Assembly: GCA_900466005.1 (NCBI GenBank)
Contig: UEGQ01000015.1
Span: 378,853 to 442,852, forward strand
Length of the DNA: 64,000 nt
Source of the DNA: Hyphomicrobiales bacterium
GTDB lineage: Bacteria; Pseudomonadota; Alphaproteobacteria; Rhizobiales; Rhizobiaceae
Direction: 5' to 3'
Shown piece by piece: positions 25,324 through 35,199 of this stretch; position 1 is the first letter of the stretch, and every line of letters starts with the position of its first letter. Below the pieces are notes generated by a model. That model worked only from the letters and a program-made list of their open reading frames with translations, was not told the origin of the DNA and searched no databases. The translations under genes were made by a program, and so were the position numbers.

Positions 25324-27620
25324 GCTGCTGCGCGGCTGGAACCGAAGGCGCACTCGACATCGAACGAGCGGGCCACGCGCTGCCGACGGCCGAGGAACTG
25401 CGACTCGCCAGCCGCGACCTCGGTGACGGCCTGCAGCAGATCGACCTCGCGGTGCCCGCCGTTCATTGCGGTGCGTGCATCACGACGATCGAGACGGCCC
25501 TGCGGAAACTTCCCGAGGTCGAGCGGGCCCGCGTCAACCTGACATCCAAACGGGTGTCGATCGTCTGGCGGGAAGAGCAGGGCGGTCGTCCGACCGATCC
25601 CTCCATATTGCCGCGGGCGATCGCCGCGACCGGCTACGAAACCCATCTCTTCACGACGGCAGCGGAAGCCTCCGACGAGTTGCGCAACAAGCTGATCCGG
25701 GCCGTGGCTCTTTCGGGCTTTGCGGCCGGCAACATCATGCTGTTGTCGGTCTCGATCTGGTCGGGCGCCGACGCCGCGACGCGCGACCTCTTCCACTGGA
25801 TTTCGGCGATGATCGCGGCACCCGCGCTGATTATCGCCGGCCGGTTCTTCTATCAGTCCGCCTGGAATGCACTGAAGCACGGCCGCACCAATATGGATGT
25901 GCCGATCGCGCTCGCGATCACACTCTCCTATGTCGTCTCCCTGTGGGAGACGATTCATCACGGCGAACATGCCTGGTTCGACGCCACCGTGTCGCTGCTC
26001 TTCTTCCTTCTGATCGGCCGTACGCTCGACCACGTTATGCGTGACCGTGCGCGCTCGGCGATCACCGGCCTTGCGCGGCTCAGCCCACGCGGCGCCATGG
26101 TGCTCGGCGAGGACGGCTCTCGCGACTACCGTCCGGTCGAGGAGATCCGCGTCGGCGACCGGATCGCGCTTGCCGCCGGCGATCGTGTACCGGTCGACGG
26201 CGAGATCGTCGCCGGTTCGAGCGACATGGACGTCTCGATCGTCAACGGTGAGAGCGCCCCGCTTGCGGTCAGCGCCGGCGACGGCGTGCAGGCCGGAACG
26301 CTGAGCCTCACCGGTTCGCTGGTCATCCGCGCGACCGCGACGGCGCGCGATTCCTTCCTCGCCGAGATCATTGGCCTCATGGAAGCCGCCGAAGGGGGCA
26401 GGGCACGCTACCGGCGCATCGCCGATCGTGCCGCGCAGATCTATGCGCCGGCGGTTCACCTTCTCGCGCTGTTCACCTTCCTCGGCTGGGGCATCTTCGG
26501 CGGCGACTGGAAGCAGGCGATGCTGATTGCGATCTCCGTGCTGATCATCACCTGCCCCTGCGCGCTCGGACTTGCCGTTCCGGTGGTGCAGGTCGTCGCT
26601 GCCGGCCGGCTCTTCCGCAACGGGATCATGGTCAAGGACGGGTCCGCCATGGAGCGGCTCGCCGAAATCGACACGATCGCCTTCGACAAGACCGGCACGC
26701 TGACGCTCGGGCGTCCGCGCTTCATCAACCGCCAGGAGGTCGATCCGCAGCATCTTGCGCTTGCCGCAGGCCTCGCGGCCCATTCGCGCCACCCGCTGTC
26801 GCGTGCGCTTCACGCGGCGGGCGGCCGCCCGTCGTCCGACCTCGATGCTGTCCGTGAAATTCCGGGCGCCGGCATCGAGGCGATTACGCCGGACGGCACT
26901 TATCGTCTGGGCAGTCGCGCGTTCGCCTGCGAGACGGCCGGCGCCTCCGCGGGCGAGAATGACGCGACCTCCGAGGTCGTGCTGTCGCTCGACGGCCGCG
27001 AACTCGAACGTTTCCGCTTCGAGGATGCGGTGCGGCCGGGTGCGGAAAGGGCGGTCGCACGGCTGAAGTCCCGGGGCTATGCCGTGGGCATCCTCTCGGG
27101 AGATCGCGAAGGCGTCGTCGCGCCGCTGGCGCGTCGTCTCGGCATCGAGAACTGGCGCTCGGGCCTTTCTCCCCGCGAGAAGGCCGAGCTTTGTGCCGCG
27201 GCCTCCGACAAGGGGCAGAAGCTGCTGATGGTCGGGGATGGTATCAACGATGCGCCGGCGCTTGCCGCAGCCCATGTCTCGATCGCGCCGGCGACCGCCG
27301 CCGATGTCGGTCGCCAGGCTGCCGATTTCGTCTTCATGCGCGACAGCCTCGATGCGGTTCCGTTCGCCATCCAGGCATCCCGCCGCGCCGGCCGGCTGAT
27401 CCGCGAGAATTTCGCGCTCGCGATCGGCTATAACGCGCTGGCGGTTCCGATCGCGATTCTCGGCTATGCGACACCGCTGATTGCGGCAATCGCCATGTCG
27501 ACCTCGTCGATCATCGTCGTCCTCAATGCGTTGCGGCTCAACCGGCTCGAAATGGCCGATCAGCCCGCGACGGATGAAAAGCCGTCCTATGCCGGTCCGG
27601 AGGCGTCGTTCGCGTCATGA
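25320..27620 (+). CDS. ccoI: Copper-translocating P1B-type ATPase CcoI/FixI
   Basis: CcoI moves copper across the inner membrane for the cbb3 active site. The 766-residue ATPase has a heavy-metal-binding domain with CGAC at residues 50-53 and an extra CC pair at residues 3-4. The membrane CPC motif lies in IITCPCALGLAVPVV (near 411), the phosphorylation motif DKTGTLT near 456, and the hinge GDGINDAPAL. The HP motif is in HSRHPLS. CcoI forms typically export slowly and serve oxidase assembly rather than copper resistance. It overlaps ccoH and ccoS by four bases. Confidence 0.96.
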   Translation: MSCCAAGTEGALDIERAGHALPTAEELRLASRDLGDGLQQIDLAVPAVHCGACITTIETALRKLPEVERARVNLTSKRVSIVWREEQGGRPTDPSILPRAIAATGYETHLFTTAAEASDELRNKLIRAVALSGFAAGNIMLLSVSIWSGADAATRDLFHWISAMIAAPALIIAGRFFYQSAWNALKHGRTNMDVPIALAITLSYVVSLWETIHHGEHAWFDATVSLLFFLLIGRTLDHVMRDRARSAITGLARLSPRGAMVLGEDGSRDYRPVEEIRVGDRIALAAGDRVPVDGEIVAGSSDMDVSIVNGESAPLAVSAGDGVQAGTLSLTGSLVIRATATARDSFLAEIIGLMEAAEGGRARYRRIADRAAQIYAPAVHLLALFTFLGWGIFGGDWKQAMLIAISVLIITCPCALGLAVPVVQVVAAGRLFRNGIMVKDGSAMERLAEIDTIAFDKTGTLTLGRPRFINRQEVDPQHLALAAGLAAHSRHPLSRALHAAGGRPSSDLDAVREIPGAGIEAITPDGTYRLGSRAFACETAGASAGENDATSEVVLSLDGRELERFRFEDAVRPGAERAVARLKSRGYAVGILSGDREGVVAPLARRLGIENWRSGLSPREKAELCAAASDKGQKLLMVGDGINDAPALAAAHVSIAPATAADVGRQAADFVFMRDSLDAVPFAIQASRRAGRLIRENFALAIGYNALAVPIAILGYATPLIAAIAMSTSSIIVVLNALRLNRLEMADQPATDEKPSYAGPEASFAS

Positions 27621-27772
27621 ACATGCTGATCTTCCTCATCCCGATCGCACTCTTTCTCGGCGGTCTCGGACTTTTCGCCTTCCTCTGGTCGCTGAAGAGC
27701 GGCCAGTACGAGGACCTCGAAGGCGCCTCGTGGCGCGTCCTCGACGACGGCGACGACCGGCCGGCGCGCTGA
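27617..27772 (+). CDS. ccoS: cbb3 maturation protein CcoS/FixS
   Basis: A 51-residue single-span membrane protein: MNMLIFLIPIALFLGGLGLF, then FAFLWSLKSGQYEDLEG, which is the family signature (WSxxSGQYDDxxG). CcoS is needed to insert haem and copper into CcoN. The ATG at 27617 overlaps the ccoI stop (ATGA), as in other fixGHIS operons. The short length makes it easy to miss. Confidence 0.93.
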   Translation: MNMLIFLIPIALFLGGLGLFAFLWSLKSGQYEDLEGASWRVLDDGDDRPAR

Positions 27773-27780
27773 ACGACCGA

Positions 27781-27798
27781 AGGAGCCGCCCGGCTCCT
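27781..27798 (+). terminator. Possible terminator hairpin after ccoS
   Basis: AGGAGCC-GCCC-GGCTCCT is a 7-bp perfect hairpin nine bases after the ccoS stop. There is no T-tract, so termination is only possible, not strong. It may also limit 3' decay of the ccoGHIS transcript. Confidence 0.4.
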
Positions 27799-27896
27799 CG
27801 CAGGTGTTCGCCTGACGCTGCCCGGCAGATCGGCGCTTGCCGCCCGTTCCGATGAGTGCCACATATGCCTCCACCTGAAACGAAGGAGGCTTGCGC

Positions 27897-29318
27897 ATGC
27901 AGACGGCTGAAATCGGCTTGATCGGTCTCGGGGTGATGGGGTCGAACCTCGCCCTCAACATCGCGGAAAAGGGCAACCGGATCGCGGTCTTCAACCGCAC
28001 GGCCGCGCGCACCGACGAGTTCCTCCAGGAGGCGGGTGACCTGGGCGGCAACATCGTCGCTTGCCGTACGATCGAGGAGTTCGTCGCTGCCATCCGTCCT
28101 CCGCGCCCGATCATCATCATGATCAAGGCCGGCGATGCCGTCGATGCGCAGATCGATGCGCTGATGCCGTATCTCGCAGGCGGCGACATCATGATCGACG
28201 CCGGGAACGCCAATTTCCGCGACACGATGGCCCGTTTCGACCGTCTGAAGAACACCGGCTTCACCTTCATCGGCATGGGCGTTTCGGGTGGCGAGGAGGG
28301 CGCGCGCCACGGCCCGTCGATCATGGTCGGTGGTACGCGGGACTCCTATGCTCGCGTCGAGAACGTCTTGACCTCCATTGCCGCGAAATACGAAGGCGAT
28401 CCCTGCTGCGCCTGGCTCGGACCGAACGGCGCGGGCCACTTCGTCAAGACGATCCACAACGGCATCGAATATGCCGACATGCAGATGATCGCGGAGATCT
28501 ACGGTATCCTGCGCGACGGTCTCGGAAAGCAGGCTTCCGAGATCGCCGGGGTCTTCGGTGCCTGGAACCGCGGCCGGCTCAATTCCTACCTGATCGAGAT
28601 CACCGAAAAGGTGCTGCAGGCGAAGGATACCGTGACGGGCAACGCGATCGTCGACATGATCCTCGACCGGGCCGGCCAGAAGGGGACCGGAAAATGGTCG
28701 GTCATCGAGGCGCAGCAAATGGGCGTGCCGGCGACGGCGATCGAGGCGGCGGTCGCCGCCCGTAGCCTCTCGTCGATGAAGGACGAGCGTGTTGCCGCGG
28801 AGGCCATCTTCCCCGGCGGGCGTTCGCGCTTCGAACTGCCGCCCGGCGTCGCCCTCGAAACCGAGCTCGAACTGGCGCTCTTCGCCGCCAAGATCGCCGC
28901 CTACGCGCAGGGCTTTGCCGTGCTGTCCTCCGCCAGCCGCGAGTACGGCTGGTCGCTGCCGATGCCGACCATCGCCCGGATCTGGCGGGCCGGCTGCATC
29001 ATCCGCTCGCAGTTCCTCGACGAGATCACCCGCGCCTTCACCGCCAACCCGGAAGCGGCGAACCTGATCGTCACGCCGGCCTTTTCCGCCATGGTTCGCG
29101 AGAGCCTGCCGGCGCTGCGCCGGGTCGTCGCCGCGGCCGTCACGGCGGGGCTTCCCGTCCCGGCACTCGCCTCGGCGCTCTCCTATTTCGATTCCTATCG
29201 GCAGGCGCGCGGAACCGCGAACCTCATCCAGGCGCAGCGGGACTTCTTCGGAGCACATGGTTTCGAGCGCACTGACGGGCTCGACCGGCCGCACGGTCCC
29301 TGGGGCAGCGGCGCGTAA
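27897..29318 (+). CDS. gnd: 6-phosphogluconate dehydrogenase (decarboxylating)
   Basis: Gnd oxidises 6-phosphogluconate to ribulose 5-phosphate and CO2 in the pentose phosphate pathway, yielding NADPH. The 473-residue protein has the nucleotide-binding start IGLIGLGVMGSNLALNIAEKG, the FIGMGVSGGEEGARHGPSIM motif, the substrate motif GHFVKTIHNGIEYADMQMI, and KGTGKWSVIEAQQMGVP. This is the full length of the decameric-clade enzyme. The ATG at 27897 follows CGAAGGAGG at 27881-27889. It ends 48 bp before the convergent LacI-type gene. Confidence 0.96.
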   Translation: MQTAEIGLIGLGVMGSNLALNIAEKGNRIAVFNRTAARTDEFLQEAGDLGGNIVACRTIEEFVAAIRPPRPIIIMIKAGDAVDAQIDALMPYLAGGDIMIDAGNANFRDTMARFDRLKNTGFTFIGMGVSGGEEGARHGPSIMVGGTRDSYARVENVLTSIAAKYEGDPCCAWLGPNGAGHFVKTIHNGIEYADMQMIAEIYGILRDGLGKQASEIAGVFGAWNRGRLNSYLIEITEKVLQAKDTVTGNAIVDMILDRAGQKGTGKWSVIEAQQMGVPATAIEAAVAARSLSSMKDERVAAEAIFPGGRSRFELPPGVALETELELALFAAKIAAYAQGFAVLSSASREYGWSLPMPTIARIWRAGCIIRSQFLDEITRAFTANPEAANLIVTPAFSAMVRESLPALRRVVAAAVTAGLPVPALASALSYFDSYRQARGTANLIQAQRDFFGAHGFERTDGLDRPHGPWGSGA

Positions 29319-29366
29319 ACGATCAGGCCGCAGCGAAAATCTGAAGACGAGAGGAGCCCGTCGCGG

Positions 29367-30401
29367 TCAGTCGGACCAGACGGGCTCACTCATGCCCTGG
29401 AGGTGCTCCGGCGCGATGCCGTCGATGCGGGCGATGACCGCTTTCGCGAGTTCGCGGCCGGCGTGCCGCACGTCTTCGAAGGCTGTGATGATCTCCGGGC
29501 GGATCCATTTGAGGATCGGCGTCGATTCCTTTGAGACGAGGTCGATGTCGCGGCCGACGCGCTTTCCGGCCGCCTCGATGCCGGCATTGACGGCAATGGT
29601 GGCGCTGCCGGAGGATGAGACGATGCCGTCCGGCGCGTCGTCGGAGCGCATCAGCGCCTCGATCGCATCGCGGATGTCCTGCAGTGGCGCGTCGATGTTG
29701 AGGCCGAGGGGAACCTCCTTCGCGCCGTGCTCGCGGAGCCCCTTTACGAAGCCCGCCCGCGTGTGGGTGTAGTAGGAGAGCTTGCTCGGCGGCTGGAGCA
29801 GCGCGATGCGCCTGCGTCCGAGGCGCACGAGGCGCTCGACCGCCTGGTGGGCGAAGGCCTCGTTGTCGAAGTCGTGATAGGGGTGAACGAGCCCGGCATC
29901 CGTGCGCCCATGGGTGGCGAACGGCATGTTCTGCTCGGACAGCAGCCGCACGCGCGGATCGTCCGGCTCGATCCGCGAGATGATGACGCCGTCCGCCGAT
30001 CCAGTGTCGAGAATGTAGCGTACCGGCAGCATCGGGTCCTTGCTGTGGGAATGCGGCGTCACCACGATGTGGTAGGGCGTTCCTGTCAGCACCTCGGAGA
30101 TGCCGAAGACCATCTGGCTCGAGAAGCCCATGATCTCCTCGTCGATGCTGAGCACCAGCGCGATGACGTTGGTCTTGCCGGTGCGAAGCCGTACGCCGGC
30201 ACGGTTCGGCTGGTAGCCGAGCTGGCGGGCGACCATGCGCACGCGCTCCTTCGTGTCCGCGCCGATGTCCGGTGCGTCCTTCAACGCTCTCGAAATCGTG
30301 GTGATGCCCAGCCCCGTCATATAGGCGATGGTCTTGAGTGTCGGCCGCTCGGCTGTCGTTCCAGCCGGCTTGCGGACTTCGCTCGCCTTACCCTTCTTCA
30401 T
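29367..30401 (-). CDS. LacI-family transcriptional regulator of the sugar island
   Basis: A 344-residue LacI/GalR regulator. The N-terminal helix-turn-helix is [23 protein letters not shown], followed by the hinge helix ([23 protein letters not shown]) and a periplasmic-binding-protein-like sensor domain. The basic N-terminal tail ([19 protein letters not shown]) is an extension. The start at 30401 is chosen because further upstream in frame is not family-like. It diverges from the ABC importer operon. Two matching AACGTT-centred sites, one beside each promoter, are its probable operators. Confidence 0.9.
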   Translation of the reverse strand: MKKGKASEVRKPAGTTAERPTLKTIAYMTGLGITTISRALKDAPDIGADTKERVRMVARQLGYQPNRAGVRLRTGKTNVIALVLSIDEEIMGFSSQMVFGISEVLTGTPYHIVVTPHSHSKDPMLPVRYILDTGSADGVIISRIEPDDPRVRLLSEQNMPFATHGRTDAGLVHPYHDFDNEAFAHQAVERLVRLGRRRIALLQPPSKLSYYTHTRAGFVKGLREHGAKEVPLGLNIDAPLQDIRDAIEALMRSDDAPDGIVSSSGSATIAVNAGIEAAGKRVGRDIDLVSKESTPILKWIRPEIITAFEDVRHAGRELAKAVIARIDGIAPEHLQGMSEPVWSD

Positions 30402-30500
30402 ATGTTCCCCGCCGCTTACGATGATCCGCATTATAGACACCGGCGCAGGTGCCGCAATCAATCCGGATCGGTCATTTAGAACAAGCGTAAGGTGACCAAT

Positions 30501-30512
30501 CTGAAACGTTGC
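30501..30512. promoter_or_regulatory. Operator-like site 1 for the LacI-type regulator
   Basis: CTGAAACGTTGC contains the core AACGTT with a central CG, typical of LacI/GalR operators. It lies 100 bp upstream of the regulator's start. The same 12 bases occur in inverted orientation at 30824-30835. Confidence 0.6.
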
Positions 30513-30823
30513 AGTGAATTTGTCGAGTGTTTCGGTGATAAAATTTTGACGGGAACAACTTTTGGTACGCATTCTCCGCTGACGTCAGCTTTTTTGCGTG
30601 TGCGAGAGAGGGCTCGGCGCGGCGCATGCCGGAATCTGACACGATTTCGCTAAATTTCTGGCCAAAATACCGAAAGTTGCTATTGCTGCGGTGCAACGGC
30701 GAGAATGTGTGCAGCTCGAAAAACCGTCACCAAAAATCGCCTCAGGGTTGAAGAGTGTACTAGGAAAGGATTGTCGACTCTTCCCGGTTGCGCCCGTCGA
30801 ATGTTTCGCATAGATTTTTTACG

Positions 30824-30835
30824 GCAACGTTTCAG
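30824..30835. promoter_or_regulatory. Operator-like site 2 near the sugar-binding protein start
   Basis: GCAACGTTTCAG is the exact reverse complement of site 1. It ends 15 bp before the ATG of the substrate-binding protein (30851), a position that would block transcription or initiation when the repressor is bound. The exact 12-base match across 320 bp supports a shared binding protein. Confidence 0.65.
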
Positions 30836-30850
30836 TGAGGGAGGACACTC

Positions 30851-32086
30851 ATGAATTTTCGTCGTATTGCCGTTTTGCTCGCCGCCAGCGTGGTTCTGCC
30901 GTTCGGGGCAGCCCAGGCGACCGATCTTGAAGTAACGCATTGGTGGACGTCGGGAGGCGAGGCGGCGGCAGTCGCCGAGCTCGCCAAGGCCTTCGATGCG
31001 ACCGGCAACAAATGGGTCGACGGCGCCATCGCCGGCTCCGGCGGCACCGCCCGGCCGATCATGGTCAGCCGCATCACCGGTGGCGACCCGATGGGGGCCA
31101 CGCAGTTCAACCATGGCCGCCAGGCGGAGGAGCTTGTCGAATCGGGATTGATGCGCGACCTCACCGATGTCGCGACCAAGGAGAACTGGAAGGAAATCGT
31201 CCGTCCGTCGAGTCTGCTCGACAGCTGCACCATCGACGGCAAGATCTATTGCGCCCCGGTCAACATCCATTCGTGGCAGTGGCTGTGGCTTTCGAACGCC
31301 GCCTTCGAGAAAGCGGGTGTTGCCGTTCCGAAGAACTGGGACGAGTTCGTCGCAGCCGCCCCGGCGCTCGAGAAGGCCGGCATCATTCCGCTCGCCGTCG
31401 GTGGCCAGCCTTGGCAGTCGGCCGGCGCCTTCGACGTGCTGATGGTGGCTATCGCCGGCAAGGACGTGTTCCACAAGGTGTTCAAGGACAAGGATGCCGA
31501 GGTGGCCGCCGGTCCGGAGATTGCCAAGGTCTTCAAGGCGGCCGACGATGCGCGCCGGATGTCGAAGGGTTCGAACGTGCAGGACTGGAACCAGGCCACC
31601 AATCTGGTCATCACCGGCAAGGCCGGCGGTCAGATCATGGGCGACTGGGCGCAGGGTGAGTTCCAGCTCGCCGGCCAGGTCGCCGGCAAGGACTACACCT
31701 GCCTGCCGGGCCTCGGCGTCAACGAGATCATCTCGACGGGCGGCGACGCCTTCTACTTCCCGCTGCTGAAGGACGAAGAAAAGTCCAAGGCGCAGGAGGT
31801 GCTGGCCTCGACGCTTCTCAATCCGACGACGCAGGTCGCCTTCAACCTCAAGAAGGGTTCGCTGCCGGTGCGGGGCGACGTCGATCTCGCGGCTGCCAAC
31901 GACTGCATGAAGAAGGGCCTCGACATTCTCGCCAAGGGCAACGTGATCGAAGGCACCGACCAGCTCATGTCTCCTGACAGCCAGAAGCAGAAGGAAGACC
32001 TGTTCTCCGAGTTCTTCGCCAATCCGTCGATGACGCCGGAAGACGCGCAGAAGCGCTTCGTCGACATCATCGCCTCGGCGGAGTGA
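30851..32086 (+). CDS. Sugar ABC transporter substrate-binding protein
   Basis: A 411-residue family 1 solute-binding protein for the periplasm. The signal peptide (RRIAVLLAASVVLPFGAAQA) is cleaved near residue 24. The mature part starts with DLEVTHWWTSGGEAAAVAELAKAF, a classic sugar-binder start, and has a Cys pair around SCTIDGKIYCAPVN. The island's beta-mannosidase-like and GH43 enzymes suggest that the ligand is a beta-linked oligosaccharide, which is inference. Two permeases and an ATPase follow directly. Confidence 0.93.
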   Translation: MNFRRIAVLLAASVVLPFGAAQATDLEVTHWWTSGGEAAAVAELAKAFDATGNKWVDGAIAGSGGTARPIMVSRITGGDPMGATQFNHGRQAEELVESGLMRDLTDVATKENWKEIVRPSSLLDSCTIDGKIYCAPVNIHSWQWLWLSNAAFEKAGVAVPKNWDEFVAAAPALEKAGIIPLAVGGQPWQSAGAFDVLMVAIAGKDVFHKVFKDKDAEVAAGPEIAKVFKAADDARRMSKGSNVQDWNQATNLVITGKAGGQIMGDWAQGEFQLAGQVAGKDYTCLPGLGVNEIISTGGDAFYFPLLKDEEKSKAQEVLASTLLNPTTQVAFNLKKGSLPVRGDVDLAAANDCMKKGLDILAKGNVIEGTDQLMSPDSQKQKEDLFSEFFANPSMTPEDAQKRFVDIIASAE

Positions 32087-32248
32087 TCGGCGATTTCGCG
32101 CTCCGGCCGGCGGCTTTCTCCGTCGGCCGGCATGTTTCCTTCCGGCGGGAAGGAGAGGCGAGGGCTTCCGTGAGCCGCGGTGACGGCCGGCATCGCCGGT
32201 CCGAGATACGCCCGGTTGCCTTCGATCGTGAATGAGGAGGACATATCA

Positions 32249-33151
32249 ATGACGGGCCAGACGTATCCCGGTCGACCCAGCAAGCTCTTGCGCAATCTCA
32301 ATGCGAAGATTGCCTCCATTCCGATGATCCTCGTCGCCGTCGTCATCTTTCTCGGCGGCACGATCTGGACCGTGGTCTATTCGTTCACCAATTCGAAGCT
32401 TCTGCCGCGGCTGAAATTCGTCGGCATCGAGCAGTATGAACGCCTGTGGGCGGCCCCACGCTGGCTGATCTCGATCGAGAATCTCGCGATCTACGGCTTC
32501 TTCACGCTCGTTTTCAGTCTGGTGATCGGCTTCGTTCTCGCGGCGCTGATGGACCAGAAGATCAGGTTCGAAAACGCGTTCCGGACGATCTTCCTCTATC
32601 CTTTCGCGCTTTCGTTCATCGTCACCGGCCTCGTCTGGCAATGGGTGCTCAACCCGGAATTCGGCGTCCAGTCCGTCGTGCGGTCGCTTGGCTGGACGAG
32701 CTTCACCTTCGACCCGCTCTACAATTCCGAGATCGTCATCTACGGCGTTCTGATCGCCGGGCTCTGGCAGGGGACGGGTCTCGTGATGTGCCTGCTGCTC
32801 GCCGGCCTGCGCGGCATCGACGAGGACATCTGGAAGGCCTCCCGCGTCGACGGCATTCCGATCTGGAAGACCTATCTCCTCATCGTTATCCCGATGATGC
32901 GGCCGGTCTTCATCACCACCCTCGTCATCATCGCGAGCGGCATCGTGCGCGTCTACGACCTCGTCGTCGCACAGACCAGCGGCGGCCCCGGCATCGCCTC
33001 GGAAGTGCCGGCGAAATACGTCTACGATTACATGTTCCAGGCGCAGAACCTCGGGCAGGGGTTTGCCGCATCGACGATGATGCTGATTACCGTCTCGATC
33101 ATCATCATCCCCTGGGCCTATCTGGAATTCGGAGGAAAGAAGCGTGGCTAA
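32249..33151 (+). CDS. Sugar ABC transporter permease (MalF type)
   Basis: A 300-residue inner-membrane permease with about six membrane segments and the EAA-like loop in WKASRVDGIPIWKTYLLIVIPMMRP that contacts the ATPase. An unusual 30-residue N-terminus (TGQTYPGRPSKLLRNLNAK) precedes the first span. The ATG at 32249 follows GAGGAGG. It overlaps the next permease gene by eight bases, consistent with a coupled pair. Confidence 0.93.
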   Translation: MTGQTYPGRPSKLLRNLNAKIASIPMILVAVVIFLGGTIWTVVYSFTNSKLLPRLKFVGIEQYERLWAAPRWLISIENLAIYGFFTLVFSLVIGFVLAALMDQKIRFENAFRTIFLYPFALSFIVTGLVWQWVLNPEFGVQSVVRSLGWTSFTFDPLYNSEIVIYGVLIAGLWQGTGLVMCLLLAGLRGIDEDIWKASRVDGIPIWKTYLLIVIPMMRPVFITTLVIIASGIVRVYDLVVAQTSGGPGIASEVPAKYVYDYMFQAQNLGQGFAASTMMLITVSIIIIPWAYLEFGGKKRG

Positions 33152-34088
33152 TCCCGGCTCCCTCAACACGACCGCGGCGGCCCTCGATGCCGCTTCCAGC
33201 CGGCTCGGCTCCGAGCCGCGCGGTGCGCGGCCCCGGCGGGTCCTCTCGTCGCGCAACATCATGATCTACGGCACGCTCTTCATCGCTGCCGCGTATTACC
33301 TGCTGCCGCTCTACGTGATGGTGATGACCTCGCTCAAGGGAATGCCGGAGATCCGGCTCGGCAACATCTTCTCGCCGCCGGTCGAAATCACCTTCGAGCC
33401 ATGGGTGAAAGCCTGGGCGACCGCCTGCACGGGGCTCAACTGCGACGGTCTTTCGCGCGGCTTCTGGAATTCGGTGAGGATCACCATTCCCTCGACACTG
33501 GTGTCGATCCTGATCGCCTCGGTCAACGGCTATGCGCTCGCCAACTGGCGTTTCAAGGGCTCCGACTTCTTCTTCACCATTCTCATTATCGGCGCCTTCA
33601 TCCCCTATCAGGTGATGATCTATCCGATCGTCATCGTGCTGCGCGAGATGGGCATCTACGGCACGCTGACCGGCCTCGTCATCGTGCACACCATCTTCGG
33701 CATGCCGATCCTGACGCTGCTCTTCCGCAACTATTTCACCTCGCTGCCGGAAGAACTCTTCAAGGCGGCGCGCATCGACGGGGCGGGGTTCTGGCAGATC
33801 TATTTCCGCATCATGCTGCCGATGTCGCTGCCGATCTTCGTGGTGGCGATGATCCTGCAGGTCACCGGCATCTGGAACGACTTCCTGTTCGGCGTCGTGT
33901 TCACACGGCCCGAATACTACCCGATGACCGTCCAGCTCAACAACATCGTCAACTCCGTCCAGGGCGTGAAGGAGTACAACGTCAACATGGCCGCAACGCT
34001 GTTGACCGGCGCGGTCCCGCTCATCGTCTACTTCGTCTCCGGACGCCTCTTCGTCCGGGGCATCGCCGCCGGCGCAGTCAAGGGTTAA
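33144..34088 (+). CDS. Sugar ABC transporter permease (MalG type)
   Basis: A 314-residue permease with six membrane segments and the EAA loop LPEELFKAARIDGAGFWQIYFRIMLPMSLP. The start is GTG at 33144, which overlaps the upstream permease by eight bases. A 35-residue Ala/Ser/Arg-rich N-terminus precedes the first membrane span. Together with its partner it forms the membrane channel of the importer. Confidence 0.93.
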   Translation: MANPGSLNTTAAALDAASSRLGSEPRGARPRRVLSSRNIMIYGTLFIAAAYYLLPLYVMVMTSLKGMPEIRLGNIFSPPVEITFEPWVKAWATACTGLNCDGLSRGFWNSVRITIPSTLVSILIASVNGYALANWRFKGSDFFFTILIIGAFIPYQVMIYPIVIVLREMGIYGTLTGLVIVHTIFGMPILTLLFRNYFTSLPEELFKAARIDGAGFWQIYFRIMLPMSLPIFVVAMILQVTGIWNDFLFGVVFTRPEYYPMTVQLNNIVNSVQGVKEYNVNMAATLLTGAVPLIVYFVSGRLFVRGIAAGAVKG

Positions 34089-34093
34089 GCAAG

Positions 34094-35185
34094 ATGTCGC
34101 ATTCTGTCTCCATCAAGGATCTGTCTTTGAGTTTCGGCGCCGTGAAGGTGCTGCAAAACCTCGATCTCGATATCCGCGACGGCGAGTTCCTCGTCCTGCT
34201 CGGCTCGTCCGGCTGCGGAAAGTCGACGCTTCTGAACTGCATCGCAGGCCTCCTCGAGCCGACCGACGGACAGATCTTCATCAAGGACCGCAACGTCACC
34301 TGGGAGGAGCCGAAGGACCGCGGCATCGGCATGGTGTTCCAGTCCTATGCGCTCTATCCGCAGATGTCGGTGGAGAAGAACCTCTCCTTCGGCCTGCAGG
34401 TCGCCAAGGTGCCGAAGCCGGAGATCGAAAAGCGCGTGGCGCGGGCCGCCGAAATCCTGCAGATCGGGCCGCTCCTGAAGCGCAAGCCGGCCGAGCTTTC
34501 CGGCGGCCAGCGCCAGCGCGTGGCGATCGGCCGGGCGCTGGTGCGCGACGTCGACGTCTTCCTGTTCGACGAGCCGCTTTCCAATCTCGATGCCAAGCTG
34601 CGCTCGGAACTGCGCGTCGAGATCAAGCGGCTGCATCAGTCGCTGAAGAACACGATGATCTACGTCACACACGACCAGATCGAGGCGCTGACGCTCGCCG
34701 ACCGGATCGCCATCATGAAGAGCGGCGTCATCCAGCAGCTCGACGACCCGATGACGATCTACAACCGACCGCGCAATCTCTTCGTCGCCGGCTTCATCGG
34801 TTCCCCGTCGATGAACTTCATCCGCGGCGACATCGCCGAACGGGGCGGGCGCGTGGTCTTCCACACCGACGGCGTCGACTTCACGCTCGACGGCTACGAC
34901 GCGGGCGGGGCGCTGACCGCCGGGCGCAAGGTCGTGCTCGGCGTGCGTCCCGAGCATGTCCTCGTCGACGAGGATATCGTCAGGACGGACGAGGTTCACG
35001 AGGCGGTGGTGGACATCGAGGAACCGATGGGCGCCGACAACCTGCTGTGGCTCAAATATGCCGGCCACGTGCTCGGCGTCCGCACCGGCGGTACCCGCCG
35101 CTACCGGCCGGGCACCAAGGTGCGCCTCGGCTTCGACATGGCCGTCGCCTCGCTTTTCGACGCAACGACGGAGGAGCGGATTTGA
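34094..35185 (+). CDS. Sugar ABC transporter ATPase (UgpC/MsmX type)
   Basis: A 363-residue ATPase that powers the importer. It has Walker A (GSSGCGKSTLLNCIAG), the Q-loop (MVFQSYALYPQMSV), signature LSGGQRQRVAIGRALV, Walker B (VFLFDEPLSNLD) and the H-loop (YVTHDQIEALTLAD). A C-terminal TOBE domain (residues about 240-363) is present, as in MalK-like subunits that feed sugars. The ATG at 34094 lies five bases after the second permease. Confidence 0.95.
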   Translation: MSHSVSIKDLSLSFGAVKVLQNLDLDIRDGEFLVLLGSSGCGKSTLLNCIAGLLEPTDGQIFIKDRNVTWEEPKDRGIGMVFQSYALYPQMSVEKNLSFGLQVAKVPKPEIEKRVARAAEILQIGPLLKRKPAELSGGQRQRVAIGRALVRDVDVFLFDEPLSNLDAKLRSELRVEIKRLHQSLKNTMIYVTHDQIEALTLADRIAIMKSGVIQQLDDPMTIYNRPRNLFVAGFIGSPSMNFIRGDIAERGGRVVFHTDGVDFTLDGYDAGGALTAGRKVVLGVRPEHVLVDEDIVRTDEVHEAVVDIEEPMGADNLLWLKYAGHVLGVRTGGTRRYRPGTKVRLGFDMAVASLFDATTEERI

Positions 35186-35199
35186 GCCCTCGAGCTATG

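Larger units (their letters stand above)
30402..30850. promoter_or_regulatory. Intergenic control region between LacI-type regulator and sugar ABC operon
   Basis: This 449-bp stretch holds no convincing gene. It is clearly more AT-rich than its surroundings, with several A/T runs (for example around 30541-30560 and 30811-30820). It carries two copies of one operator-like sequence, described separately. I could not assign -35/-10 elements with confidence. Confidence 0.7.

Noticed and set aside
25167..27275. 702-residue minus-strand frame opposite ccoH and ccoI
   Set aside because: The plus strand carries all P-type ATPase motifs, so the opposite frame is a shadow.
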